The translations under genes and the position numbers were made by a program. The notes under the pieces were generated by a model that saw only the letters and a list, made by a program, of their open reading frames with translations, had not been told where the DNA came from and did not search any database. Below, piece by piece: positions 10,326-21,738 of a stretch of 64,000 bases of DNA; position 1 is the first letter of the stretch, and each line of letters starts with the position of its first letter. This DNA is from Dipteris shenzhenensis (taxonomy: Eukaryota; Polypodiophyta; Polypodiopsida; Gleicheniales): the NCBI GenBank assembly GCA_047967505.1, contig CM106541.1. The stretch is one strand, 5' to 3'.

Positions 10326-12371
10326 ATGGCGGCTCCCTGCCCGAAATCGGAGGCCCAACCGGACCCTCCCTCTCCAGATGCCTACCGCATGATCTTGACA
10401 GAGCAACAGTTGTCTCGGGTACAACAGGTTGCCAATGACTTTGCCCTCACTTCCATCTATGGCAGAGTCATTGGACACTCTCCCTCCAGATTAGCCATTA
10501 GGGACTGGCTCCAATCCACTCTTATGCTAGAGGACAGCCACATCGAGGAGGTGGCCCTTATGGGAAGGGGCATCTTTTGGCTTAAACTCTCCACTGTGAA
10601 AGCTACGAGCAACCTGATTGCTGGTTCCCCCACATCTGTGGATGGAAAGTTCATCATGATAGTCCCATGGTACCGAGGATTCAGCGTAGCGGACTTTGAT
10701 GCTCATTTCCGCATACCTCGCCACCCAATGATGCTAGTTTTTCCAGGCCTTGCTACTGAGTTGCGGCCGATAGTCAGGGACCTGGGTTCCCATTTTGGCT
10801 GGGTGATGCATGACACTTTCGTCGACGCGGTTACTGTGGCAAGAGCTCCTAGAGTCCGTGTGGCTGTGGCAGACCCTGTGTCCCTCCCTGCAATGATTGA
10901 GATCGTGACAGATGCTGGCAGCATTACTCAGAGCATGGTAGTCACGGGACAGCCAGGCCAGTGCCTGAGGTGTCACGGCTTTGGGCACCTGGCTGCTGCT
11001 TGTTGTCCACGCTTCTCCAGCTCCTCTCGGCCCCCCCCACCCCCCCTCTCAACCCCCTCCCCCTCCCTCCGGGCAGCCACCTCAGGAGGAGCAGAGGCAG
11101 CCGGAGTCCGATCCAGAGGTGGCTGGCGGCTGATGAAAAGAGGAAAGAATAAGAAGACTTTTGACAAAGGCAAGGAGGCAGAGGTTACCCAACCTGCAGC
11201 AATGCCTCAGAGACCTGACAGGCAGCCGCCCCAGGGTCCTGGGAGAGCTTCTTCTTCGTCTGTAGCCCGCCCTCCACAGCCTTAGGTCCCCCTCTCTTCC
11301 GATCCCCAGCTCCCTTCCTCTCAGCCCCAGCCCCCAACCCAGCCGCAGCCCCCTCTTCCCGACCCGCAGCATCAGCCCCCTCCTCTTCCTCTTCAGCCCC
11401 CTCCTCTTCCTCTTCAGCCCCAGTCCAGCCCCATCCCCCCTCCCCTGCCCCTCTCAGCTCTTCTGCAGTGTCAGCTGCACCGGTGGTTCCTCAGCCGTGG
11501 GCAGCCCCCACTCCCCCTCCTCCGCCCCCCCGCTAGTCGCTTCCATGGAGTCTGAGTTGCCTACCCCTCAGCCTCCTTCCCCTTCCCCACCCTAGGCAGG
11601 GCACCCCGAGTCTGCACCACCCCTGGAGCAGTCTTCCCTATCTGCTAGCCCGACCCCCTCAGTTGCAAACTCTAGTGTGCCTCAGCTTCAGGAGAGAGAT
11701 CTTCCTCGCGACTTCTACACATCTGGTCCCTGGGATTACTTGGATGTGGCCGGGACCTCGGGACCTTCCCTGCTTGCCTCGACATCAGTATCTTCCTGCT
11801 CCGTAAAGGGGCAGATGGGAAGATCGCAGCCTTGGCCCCGAGGGATGGCCCTAGCTTTGCTTTCACCTTTCTCAGCGACGGCACCGAGACTTGGACAGAC
11901 GACTCGGTCTGGGAGGCTCTCAGAGAGCAGACGCACGCTCTAATTTGCTCCTGGATAGGCCCGTCGGGTGGACAGCTTCTCGAGACTCAGTGGTCCAAGG
12001 GTGACGTGCGCCTGCAATGGCGTTGTGCCGCCAAGCGTTTCAAATTGATTGTGATCCTCAGGCCCCCTCTGTCGTGGCCCCTTCCCCAGGATGTCAGAGC
12101 CTAGACTCCTCAGAAACTTCGAGCCTTCTACGGGATGACTACCTCAGAGATCTCGAGTTGGCTCGAGAAAGCGTTTGTCCATGGCACCAAAGGCCTCACG
12201 CCTTTGTTAAAAGTTTTGAAGAACGGGCAGGATGACCACGCCTCCCCCTCCAAACCCTCACAAAAGCGTCAACGCCTTCATTCTGAAATTTCAACTTCTT
12301 CATCGACCTCAGCCCCGCGAGCAGACGCCGCGAGCAGACAGTTGTTCGCAGCCTACCAGTCCTCATCATGA
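10326..12371 (+). pseudogene. LINE 1 ORF1: DUF4283-like RNA-binding protein with CCHC knuckle
   Basis: I chose the ATG at 10326 because the upstream frame is only proline-rich filler. Residues 20-200 resemble the DUF4283 domain of plant LINE ORF1 (YGRVIGHSPSRLAIRDWL, FIMIVPWYRGFSVADFDAHF). A zinc knuckle follows at about 10960-11000 (CLRCHGFGHLAAAC). Then comes a long Pro/Gln/Ser linker and a C-terminal block (for example ETWTDDSVWEALREQTHALI). Stops at 11283 and 12102 are TAG where CAG (Gln) is expected. The proline-rich linker near 11300-11700 probably also contains a frameshift, since sense moves between frames there. The frame ends in TGA at 12369-12371, overlapping the ORF2 start. ORF1 proteins bind the LINE RNA. 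Confidence 0.8.
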
Positions 12372-15300
12372 GCTTACACCTTGTCTCCTGGAACGTGAAC
12401 GGGTTTCATTCTTCTAGCACCTGTGGTCCTAGGAAGCTCATCTTGAGACAGGAACTTCAGCCAACATTGATTGGTCGCTTGGATATACTCCTGCTCTAGG
12501 AGCATAAGCTTTCAGTGGCTCATTCCCGTAGCTGCGGGAAGATCCTCCTTGGACACTGTCACACTTATTGGGAGCCCTCGATCGGTGCACAGGGGAGGAG
12601 TGGCGGTGTCTGTACTTCCGTTTGCGAGTCGTTTGCCCAGGGAATTTTTGGTCATGGTATGTTGATCCCAGGCCGTGCACTTTGGGTTGGCCTAGAGTTG
12701 GAGGGCTCCAAAATAGGAATCCTCAACATCTATGCACCCACAGACCTCCGATGCAGAGCCACTTTCTGGAGGACACTCACAGAGATTTTCCCAGACATGG
12801 ATTCGTGGATTGTTGGAGGTGACTTCAACAATTTGGAGACTTTGGAGGACCAGCAGGGCAGAGGACCAGAGTTTACAGGTATAGCTCAGGCAGAGCAGTC
12901 TGCTTGGGACTCCTTTATCTTCGCGACAGGAGGTAGGGATAGTTGGAGAGACCCGTCCTTTCGCCGATGGCACGGGAGCTTGGACTTCTCGTGGGGCTTC
13001 CGCAGGGAAGGAGGCAGACTCCTGGAGAGACTAGACAGATTTTATGTCAGTGATTGGGCCATCAGCAGAGGTGGTCAGGTGGGTATAGTGCCAGGGACGA
13101 CACTCTCCGACCACGCACCAGTGCTCTTATCACTAGACTCGGCAGCTCAGTCCCTTCCTCCCCGTTCATGCAAGATTCCTGATTCCATCTTCTCTAGGGA
13201 GGAGGTGCGCAGTAGTAGCGGTAGCCTTTGGGACAAAGATTGGGGCGAGTGCGTGGATCTGGTAGAGTCGGTGGCATAGGCTTTGCAGAAGTCCAGCCAG
13301 ATTTGCCAGCTCGCAGCCCTTCAGGTTTGCCAGGAGTGGTGGGGCAGAGAGAGAGCTCTTCGTAGGGACCTCGCCTCCATTCACAGCGACTCCAGCAGGC
13401 AGCTCCGAGTTTGGAGGAGCTTCGGATCCAAGCCCTTCGAGCCAGAGCCCTTCTTGAGGAGACCCTCCAGCATCGCTCAGAGTTTTCTTATCATGCCTCC
13501 CTTTCCTGCTGGGCTCGGAAGGGCGACCGGATGAGCAAAGAGTTCTTCAGGACGCATGGCCAGAGGGCAGTAGGTGATGATCAGAGCTCCGGAGTCTTAG
13601 GACAGCGGAGGGGCACTTTGTTACTGATCCGAAAGAGGTCTTGGGGTTGGCTACCGACTTCTACAGGACTCTTTTCCAGCAGGAGCAGCTTGCCCCCATA
13701 CTAGACGTGCCCGCGAGGAGGTGTGGAGGCACATTCTAGCCCTTGTTCAGCCCAGCATGCAGACGACGTTGATGGCACCGTTCACTACTGTCGAGATGCA
13801 GGAGGCCTTGATGGCCATCGATGGGCAGAAATGCCCTGGCGAGGATGGGCTCTCTCGCACTTTCTTCACCTCTTTCTAGGATCAGATCCATCAGCCCCTC
13901 CTAGCAACCCTCCAGAGGATTTTCAGCAGCGGCCATATGCCAGAGAGCCTCTCTTCGGGATTGATTTGCCTCATCCCGAAGGGAGGAGACCGATAGGAGA
14001 TCCGTCAGTGGCGCCCGATCACTCTCCTCACCACTGCCTACAAAATCCTTGCCAAGATAATCAGCGCCAAAGTTTGGCCACTACTTCCTGACCTCATTCA
14101 TGACACTCAGGCAGGCTTTGTCCAGGATCGCAGTATCCTGGATAATGTCTTTACCTTCTCAGAGGCTACAGAGTGGGCTCAGCATAGTGGTGGGTCGCAC
14201 TTAGCCATCCTACTTCTCGACTTTGAGAAGGCCTATGATCGAGTGGACTGGTCCTTCCTGGAGGGTACTTTGGAGAGACTAGGATTCCCAGTTGGATGGA
14301 TTCATGGTATCTCAACGTTATACAGGACAGCAGCTTCCAGCAGGGTCATCATCGGCGGTAGGATGGGAGAGCGATTTCGATTGGAGAGATCAGTGCGCTA
14401 GGGTTGCCCCCTCGCTCCTTACATGTTTCTCTTCTTCGCCGAGGCGATGACATACTACCTTCGGGCGAGGTCGACCGAGATCCGGGGTGTTCGCCTTCCC
14501 ATCAGGGAGGACACGGAGCTCCTGGACTCGGAGTATGCAGATGACACAGCGCTGTATGTTCAGGATGATGAGATGATGCTAGAGAGGGTGAGGCTGGCCT
14601 TAGAGGTCTTTTGCTCGACAGCCGGTGCGAAAATCAACTGGAACAAATCAGTTGGTTTTCTCACAAACCCTGGGGCATGCTCACAATGGGGGAGGTTTTT
14701 GGGTTTCAGATGGATCCCATAGGGATAGACAGCTAGATATCTCGGCTTTCGGGTCGGCCTAGACATCACGCCAGCTCAGCAGTTTCTCCCGGTGCTAGAT
14801 TCCATTCGACGGAAGCTGGCTTTCTGGAGCACTGCTAAGCTCTCTCTTGCAGGTTGTGCTCTTGTAGTCAACCAGGTTCTCCTGGCCACGGCCTGGTATG
14901 TGGCCTCTTGTTGGTGCTTCTCGAGATCCAGCGTGGCACAACTTAGGAGGATGGTCCAGAATTTCCTATGGTCTGGGGGGGATGGTCTCAGAGATACCAG
15001 AGCCAAGGTAGCCTGGCAGACAGTTATTCTTCCGCAGGCTGAGGGTGGCTTGGGGGTCATTGACCCTGAGCTTCAGAGTCAGGCCCTGCTGGGCAAGTTA
15101 GTTATCCACAGTTTGACCCCGGGGGAGCAAACATGGAAGATGTTACTTCAGCAGGGGATCAGATCTTGCGTCCCGCGCCGAGGTGGAGAGTAGCTACCGT
15201 CCCTCCGGTGGATCTTCACCTCTACACCGCTCACTCACCCCCCCTCCCCGCTCATTCGTAGCCTTCTCATGGTTTGGAGGCGACTCCGTCTCAATCTCTT

Positions 15301-16770
15301 CCAATCCCCCCCTAGCTGTCAGGAGGAGATTGACTGCCAGCCGCTCATCTGGAGAATGATCAGGTCAGAGATACCTTGGGCCTTCAGCTGGGGGAGAGGT
15401 CAAATATCCTGTGGGACGGTTGGATGCGGGGGCCAGCCTGATCCCTTCGAGTTTGGAGGGACACTTACAGACACTTGGAGACCGTTGCTCTAGCAACCAC
15501 AGCTGGAGGTGTCTGTGGAGCTCAGGCGAGACGCACAGAGATAGACGGAGCGATTCGTGCCAGTTGGTTGGTTCCACCCGAGTTTCAGATCCTCATGCCT
15601 GGTGATGACCGTTGGCTTGGACAATTCACCCCCTGTGGCATCCCACTAGTAGTTGCAGGCTGGATGGACGACACCTCTGTTTCCTTCTTCGCGGTTTTGG
15701 GGGACGGCCGACTCAGGAGAGAGGGTGTGCTCATCGACCCCCTTCTCTCGTGGCAGAGGGTTCGGGTCGTAGGCCTCATGGAGAAGCTTTGGCGGATCGA
15801 TCCCAATATAGAGCAGGATCAGTTGCAATTATGGCGACTCTGGCTCTAGGAGGGGTGGGCCCTGTCAGAGCTTGATTGGGACCCAGGTGAGTGGAGATGG
15901 CCAGAGGTTGTGGTAGGCCAGGGGCCGACCCCTTTCTTCGCTTACAGCACGACATTGGGCAGGAGAGTTCTCAGGAGGATGCAGAGCCGCCCGCCCACCC
16001 AGCGGCCCAGTTGGTATGCTCAGGGTATCTCCAAGCTATTTTTACAGGCCTTCTGGAAGGCCTTGTGGGAGAGTTGGCGGCCGCGGAAGATTTCCTACTT
16101 CCTTTGGCTACTCGCCCACAAGGGTCTTCCAGTGGGGAGTTGGTTTCGTCAGATTGGTCAGGATGGACTTTGTCAGATTTGTCATGAGGACGAGGAGTCA
16201 CCAAAACACTGCCTGTGGAGCTGCACTCGCGCCCAGGAAGTGTGGAGGTGGACCTTCGGGATCCTTACTCGCGCAGCACCGGAGCTAGGTTTGATCACCT
16301 GGGGCGCGTTCTGCTGGTGCAGCACCACACCTGGCTTTCATCAGTTGTTCGAGGCAGGCCCGCAGGACCCCATGTTCCTTATCACACAGGGGACTTGGGG
16401 GCTGCTCGATGGCATCCCGCCACACCTGGCAGAGGCAAACACAGGATCTCAGGAGAGGCAACCAGTCTGGGAGATTATTAGCAGCATCGCTGGTTGGCAC
16501 ATTTGGACCTCGCACTGCGCGTAGATCCTCGGTGGTACCTCTCTTTCGACTGCCCAGGTCATGACCGACATCTGGAGTGAGATTATACACACACTCAAAG
16601 GCCAGTGGGACCAGATACAGGGAGATTCCTGGCCAGGAGAAGCGGAGACGTTTCCTCCGAGATTGGGATACGCAGGGCCTCTTCTTCGAGCATACTTCTC
16701 AGGGCCTTTAGTGGTGCTATTCACCACCTCTCTGGCTGTTTATTCACACCCGCCTGATCCCTCCATGAGA
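12368..16770 (+). pseudogene. LINE 1 ORF2: endonuclease - reverse transcriptase - zf-RVT
   Basis: ORF2 opens with MSLHLVSWNVNGF at 12368, the usual start of an AP-type endonuclease. Further endonuclease motifs are LLL-stop-EHKL (12491-12510), NIYAPTDLRCRATFW, VGGDFNN (about 12812) and TLSDHAPVLL (about 13105). The reverse transcriptase includes PKGGD, FVQDRSILDN (about 14120), LLDFEKAYDRVDW (about 14215), a stop followed by GCPLAPY (14399) and YADDTAL (about 14535). A zf-RVT finger CQICHEDEESPKHCLWSC lies at about 16170-16220. Stops: TAG at 12497, 13277, 13877, 13994, 14399, 14720, 14726, 15191, 15491, 15847 and 16522. Frameshifts fall near 13400, 13600, 13717 and 15500. The catalytic YADD motif itself is intact. 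The original stop codon near 16700-16900 is not clear. Confidence 0.88.
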
Positions 16771-16895
16771 GAGAGTTTTTGTTTCCATTTAGGGCTGCAT
16801 CCGATTTGTGAACGCAGCCCCGCCAGCTGCAAAACTGACCTCATGTATCTTGTTTTTCGAAGTAATATAATCAGCACTGTTTTTTCAGCAAAAAA

Positions 16896-16913
16896 AATAT
16901 TTTGAAAACTGAG
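16896..16913 (+). repeat. Right target-site duplication of LINE 1
   Basis: Exact second copy of AATATTTTGAAAACTGAG, directly after the LINE's terminal A-run. Confidence 0.9.
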
Positions 16914-17239
16914 GCTTGTCAAGCCCTGCAGGAAGCTATGAGCAAAAGCAAATCGCATTATATAGGCATCAAAAAGCACAATTTTAAACCTTTGGAAGGA
17001 GAATTTTTGGAAACTCTCTAGCCCTTAATCTCAATCCAAGATCAAGGGTTGTAAATGGTACACATGGCTCAAGGAGGACTCTACACGAGGGTGGTGTAGG
17101 AGTTCAAAGGAGGGCTTTTCATCCCCCCTTTCATGCATAGCTCTCTTGGTCCTTCTAGCAATGCTAGAAAAGGAGGCCCTCCAAAGGTGCAAAAGTTCTC
17201 TATTGTTGCAGCCTCACAACAAGCCACAGGTGGAGGCTT

Positions 17240-18254
17240 TTGTAGTGCTATAGGAGAGGCTGCAGAAGGGTTTGACAATGAACGAAAGATAGCTAGCACC
17301 GCACCAAGCTCCATGAGGAGGGAGGACCTTCATAGCCAGACAAAAACAAATGTTTAGCAAACCCCTAAGAGCTTCGCAAAGCATAGGGAATGGGCACAGA
17401 GAGAGCAAGGGGTGACGTAGTTGGCAGAACCAGTTTCGATGTAGGAGATGCCAAGGAGGGAGCAGATGGAGGCTCCAAGTCAGCAAATCCTAGCTTCCCA
17501 AATCAAGCAAGAGGATCCTCAATCTAAGGATGAGGAGGATGAAGATAGGCTAGAATAGTCCATTGAGTGGCTTTTTTCCCATGCATTGATAGGATTTCTT
17601 CCTGGCCCTAGGCCTCCTGCTGCTTTTCTTGAAGGTTAGCTAAGAAACAATTGGATTAGGAAGGTTCTAGTTGTCACCAGTGTAAGATTTCTGAGAAAAG
17701 GTTACTTTTTCTTCTTATTTGAAACTGAAGACATGGCTTGGAAAGCTTTACACCATGGTCTTTGGACCCTTAGGCACTAGCCTCTATATCTAGAATCTTG
17801 GTCTCAGGATTTTAACCGTGACAAACCTAGGTCTACCTTTGTGCCAGTGTGGGTTGAACTCCCTGATCTTCCATTTTCTCTTGTCAACCAAGCTCCAAAT
17901 CTATGTAGGAGTCTAGGGCAGGTTATTGATGTAGAAAAAGAGAAATTTATCAATCCTAGAGGGCGTCCTCAACCGAATTCATGTTTCCTTTGTGGGTTAT
18001 CTACCCATACAGTAAAAAACTGACCCTTGAAAAGAAAGAAACCCAACACCTCACAAGAACATGCTAGCGAACCCTCCAAACCCAAGTGGACTGCAAAGGA
18101 CAAACAAAAATCTCAAACACAAGAAGGGGTTGCACATAAAAGAATCAACAATGCACCAATCAAAGAGGCAGAAGGTGTGAAGAACACTAAGTTACAATTA
18201 GGGGAGGATAGAGTCACTTTCACTTTGGCTACTAACAATGCTTATGAAGCATGA
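17240..18254 (+). pseudogene. LINE 2 ORF1 remnant (DUF4283-like plus zinc knuckle)
   Basis: Scattered in-frame pieces show the plant LINE ORF1 pattern: a segment near 17560-17740 (LRNNWIRKVLVVTSV, then FFFLFETEDMAWKALHHG), then PVWVELPDLPFSLVNQAPNL at about 17842, and a knuckle CFLCGLSTHTVKN ending in TGA at 18021, exactly where the last Cys (TGC) is expected. The basic tail at 18027-18254 (Lys/Gln-rich) follows in another stretch. It differs in sequence from LINE 1 and belongs to a separate, more decayed family. Confidence 0.7.
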
Positions 18255-18550
18255 AACTGAGCAATCGATCCAAGAAGCCAAAATGGAAGAAGATGAGGTC
18301 AAGCTTGGATGGCCAAAGGAATTTGAAGATGATGTCAACCAACAAGATGCAAGTATGAGTGACTATGAGTTAGATGACTCAGAGGAGGAACTTCCTTTGG
18401 TTCAAAAGTAGGAAAAGAGTACTGTGGTGCCAGCTAAGCCTCAAGCCATAGTTCAGAATAAAAGAAGGATTTCTCAGGTCAAAGGCCAGAGTGCCCCTCT
18501 CAAAAGCCCTGCCCCCAAGGCAAAAAAGGGGAAGAACAAGAATTGTAAGT

Positions 18551-19860
18551 AGCCCTTTTTCATTCCTCACATTAAATGTGTGTGGATTGACTAACCCTTT
18601 GAGGAGTCCGGAATTAGCCAATTGGCTGAGAGGGAACTCTCTTTCCCCAACCTTTCTTGCACTGCAAGAAGTCAAAGTTATCAATGATAACTGTTAAATA
18701 GACTCAAAAGCATTGATAGTAGAATAGTCTGGCTTTTTTCTCTCAAGAAGAGGGTAGAGGGTAGAATAGTCTGGCTTTTTTTCTCATGAAGAGGGTAGAG
18801 GTGGGACTGCATTAGGGGTCTTATTTCACTATAAAGACTGTGTCCAACTTTCAGCAAGATGTAAATCATAGATGGATTTCCATTAAGTGCAAGCTGAAAA
18901 GGATAGCTTTTACTGTGGTTTAAGTCTATGCCCCAACTGGAACTAGACTAGAAGAGCCAGATGAGATACACTGATGGACATTGGTAGTGATTGTGTGATA
19001 TTAGGGGACTTTAATATGGTTGAGGGGCCACCACAAGATAGATGGCTGCAAAAAGGTTCTGTGCTTAGAGGCCTTCAGCTGCAAATCTGGGAAGACCTTA
19101 AGGAAAACTTACAACTTGTGGACATTGGTACATCTCAAATTTTTGTCTAGTGCAATAGACAGTTAGGGGAGCTCAGAAGATGCAAGACTAGGAGACAGAG
19201 TTTATGTCTCATAATCTCTTCTAGATCAATCTTTGGAAGTCAAACAAAAGACCTTATCCTCCCTCACATTACCAAACCATAAACCTGGTCTCTGGCTAGA
19301 TATGGGGAATGGTAGGAAAGGCAACTCTTGGTTTAAAGCTGACCCCTCCTTATTCAAACTTAAGTCTGTATAGAAACAAGTCATTGAAAAATGGAACATG
19401 GCCTTCTCCTCTACAGATTCTTTCTCTTAGGGATGGCAAAATGTTGTTCTATGTGTTCAAACAATTTAAAAAGAAGCTAGAAAAAGCAAAGCTGCCATCA
19501 GGGGTAGGAGATTAGATAAGTTGAAGGAGGGACTAGAACAACTAGAGCAAAAAGCAAGGTTATGAGACAGTAATGCCCAACAACAACTTCTAGACAAAAG
19601 AAAGGAAACCAGAATCTAGGAATAGATCAAAATACAAAATGCTAAAATGTACTTCACAGATTGGTGGGCTGGAAAAGTGGATAGGCCAACTAAAGAAAAT
19701 TTTAAGAGGATTAGAAAAAAAAAAAACCAGGAAGAAATCCCTCTTTTGCAGGAGGAGGATAACTCTCTTGTCAAAATAGAGGAAAAGAATATGGAAGTCA
19801 TTGTTGGTCATTTCAAGGAACTTCTCAGTATAGTAGACCCAAACTAGATTGCTTGGCCAG
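18551..19860 (+). pseudogene. LINE 2 ORF2, 5' part (endonuclease and pre-RT)
   Basis: At 18555-18690 the frame gives FSFLTLNVCGLTNPLRSPEL and LALQEVKV, the start of the AP endonuclease. Decayed motifs follow near 18930 (VYAPTG) and 19005 (GDFNMVEGPPQDRW). At 19309-19850 come Lys-rich pre-RT segments (KQFKKKLEKAK, EEDNSLVKIEEKNMEVIVGHFKELL). The match stops near 19860, before the reverse transcriptase core. The missing part resumes at about 27.66 kb. Multiple stops and a 48-bp tandem duplication near 18710-18800 make it inactive. Confidence 0.75.
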
Positions 19861-20570
19861 CTGGGCTCTTGATGAATACTTCTCTCTTTTGCCATCTTGT
19901 TGAGGTTCACATGAGTCACATTGTCAGAAATGATGCAGAAGATTGATGTTCAATTGCATGCAACCTTTTCTAGAGATTTCGTTATCATCCAGTCCTGCTT
20001 GCACTTGATGTTGTTCATGTCGACAGTAAAACGTAGTTTTTCTTTTTCTCGGAGGAAGACAAATTCCTATTCTTTGCACTGTAAGCAAATCTATTGTCAT
20101 TTCACTTCGAGCGAACGATAGGGAGATGTATTTTAGAAATGTATAAATATTAAATGAAAACGAAATTGAGACAGAAGCATGCAACTGTGACAGGAATAAT
20201 CCAAACCCAAAGCTGCATTGCATGTACGACAAAAGTTCCAGCACCATTTGCAACTTCATTGGATCCCTTTTTTCGAAGGCACAAATGTTTATTTTTTGGG
20301 TCAAATGATGTTCCTGCGCTTTAGGAAATAGTACTTCCGCGCTCTAGTCGGATGGCCCTCGAGCATGTTGTAACCTAATGGACCTACTGTGTTGTGGCTC
20401 CTTATGTAGTATTGCTCTAAAGTTCGTGCTTTGTCTACAGTGTCTGTTGTTTCCAAAACTTTGATTTCGAAATTTTCTTTGAAGGGCTTGTAACGCTACA
20501 AGTCCTCTTTCATTTTCACCGGTGGATTTTTATTGTGCTGTTTGATCCTCCGCGGCAGGTCCGTCTTGCT
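19861..20570. other. Junction region after the broken LINE 2
   Basis: No gene is recognisable. This is the left part of the roughly 7.8-kb block separating the LINE 2 halves. I cannot place the exact breakpoint. Confidence 0.4.
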
Positions 20571-20572
20571 CC

Positions 20573-21595
20573 CTATGTATTTTCTGTTGTTGGGCTTGCA
20601 CGTGATGCAGTAGACGACGAGGCTCGCACGATTCCCTTGTGCGGGCGCTTCAGTGGAGGCTCCTCCTTCATCTCGAGGCTCGCGTCTTTCAATGTCATAC
20701 CTGCATCAACATTGATAATTACGTTAGTCATCGAGGTTTTCGGTCTTTTTTTTTTCATTTGAGGTCCATAATAGAATGCATTTATTTACTTGCCCTGGTT
20801 TTTCTCTGTTGGCGTTAAAGGATCGTTTCCAATACCGAAGCGCTCCTCGTGTAAGTCCCTGTCGAAAATATACGTAAGCTTCTCCATTGTCATCATCGGG
20901 TGCGTCGCGTCGTGCGTCCCTCCAAATTGTTCCATGAATTGTTCAAGTATAGCCGTTCCTTGATCACGCGTCGTGTCCCTCAGCAACTCCAAGGATACGT
21001 TGTACCCGTAATGTAGCAGCTCACACGCATACGCTGTGATCCCTTTCGTCTTCGTGTCTAGTAGCTTCTGCCCCTCCAAACTTTCCATCATCCTATCGGT
21101 CTCATCGAACTCAATGTCAAGCTCGACAAGGATCTCTTTGAGGAGTTCTGCAGGAGAAGTGCAATCCATGATGAGTTTGTTGTTCTTGCAACTCGTAAAT
21201 TCTTTTTCTCAATTGTTGCAGTTTTTTTTAATTTTCGGAAGCATTACGTACCATTTGCAAATCTCAAGCCTCCCGGCTCTCTTTTAGCTGGCAAACGCCT
21301 ATTGCAGTTGTCAATGAAGTCGCGTAGTTCCGCATACGTGTTGAAGCCGTTGATGTAAGCTCCCGGACGTTCTCCTGCATTGTTTGCTAGCCGGAATTGC
21401 TTTGTGGTTAGGAAGAACCTCCTCTTTGCTGGTGGAGGTTTTGTTGCCTTCGCGTTGCTTTTGTATAGCTCAAATAGCTGCTTGCAGGCACGACTTATTA
21501 CACCGTCTTTTCAAATGAGCCGTCTTTTTAAATCTTCAAGAAAAAAAGATTCTTTCATGCTGGTGGAATTTACCTTGTCTGCGTCCATGTCTTAT
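20573..21595 (-). CDS. Multi-exon gene of unknown function next to the PIF1 helicase
   Basis: Reading the minus strand, three segments join through plausible splice sites. Segment A (about 21595-21251) contains ISRACKQLFELYKSNAKA, RRFFLTTKQFRLANNAGE and AYINGFNTYAELRDFIDN, and ends at a GTACGT donor. Segment B (about 21148-20801) follows a TTCTCCTGCAG acceptor in a compatible phase and reads LLKEILVELDIEFDETDRMM, ITAYACELLHYGYNVSLELL and MTMEKLTYIFDRDLHEERFG. Segment C (about 20701-20573) follows a TTGATGCAG acceptor and is Lys/Ser-rich, ending in ENT and a stop. The donor of segment B is AG-GCAAGT, a GC-AG intron. An ATG near 21592 is followed by a TGA about 25 codons on, unless that stretch is intronic, so the true 5' end is uncertain. 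I recognise no domain. It is acidic and helical in the middle with a basic tail. It lies about 150 bp downstream of the PIF1 pseudogene on the same strand, so it could belong to the same element. Confidence 0.5.
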
Positions 21596-21738
21596 GCTGC
21601 AATGTCCTGAGCTTTCTGATTCTCTGCACCTGTTCTCGATAACAGACAAGATATTAAAACCATTTTCCTTGCACGCATGTCTGACGTAACATATTCATGA
21701 CTTGTCTCTACCTTTTTCAATCTCTAGTAGTGAATACC

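Larger units (their letters stand above)
9684..16895 (+). mobile_element. Full-length L1-type LINE (7.2 kb) with 18-bp target duplication
   Basis: The element runs from a C/T-rich 5' region through ORF1 (DUF4283-like plus CCHC knuckle) and ORF2 (endonuclease, reverse transcriptase, zf-RVT) to a short A-run at 16890-16897, and is flanked by identical 18-bp duplications. This is the structure left by target-primed reverse transcription of a full-length transcript. The GC content is clearly higher than that of the flanks. ORF1 and ORF2 overlap as ATGA. The reading frames carry several frameshifts and thirteen in-frame TAG codons, so this copy is dead although its target duplication is still perfect. 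Confidence 0.92.
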
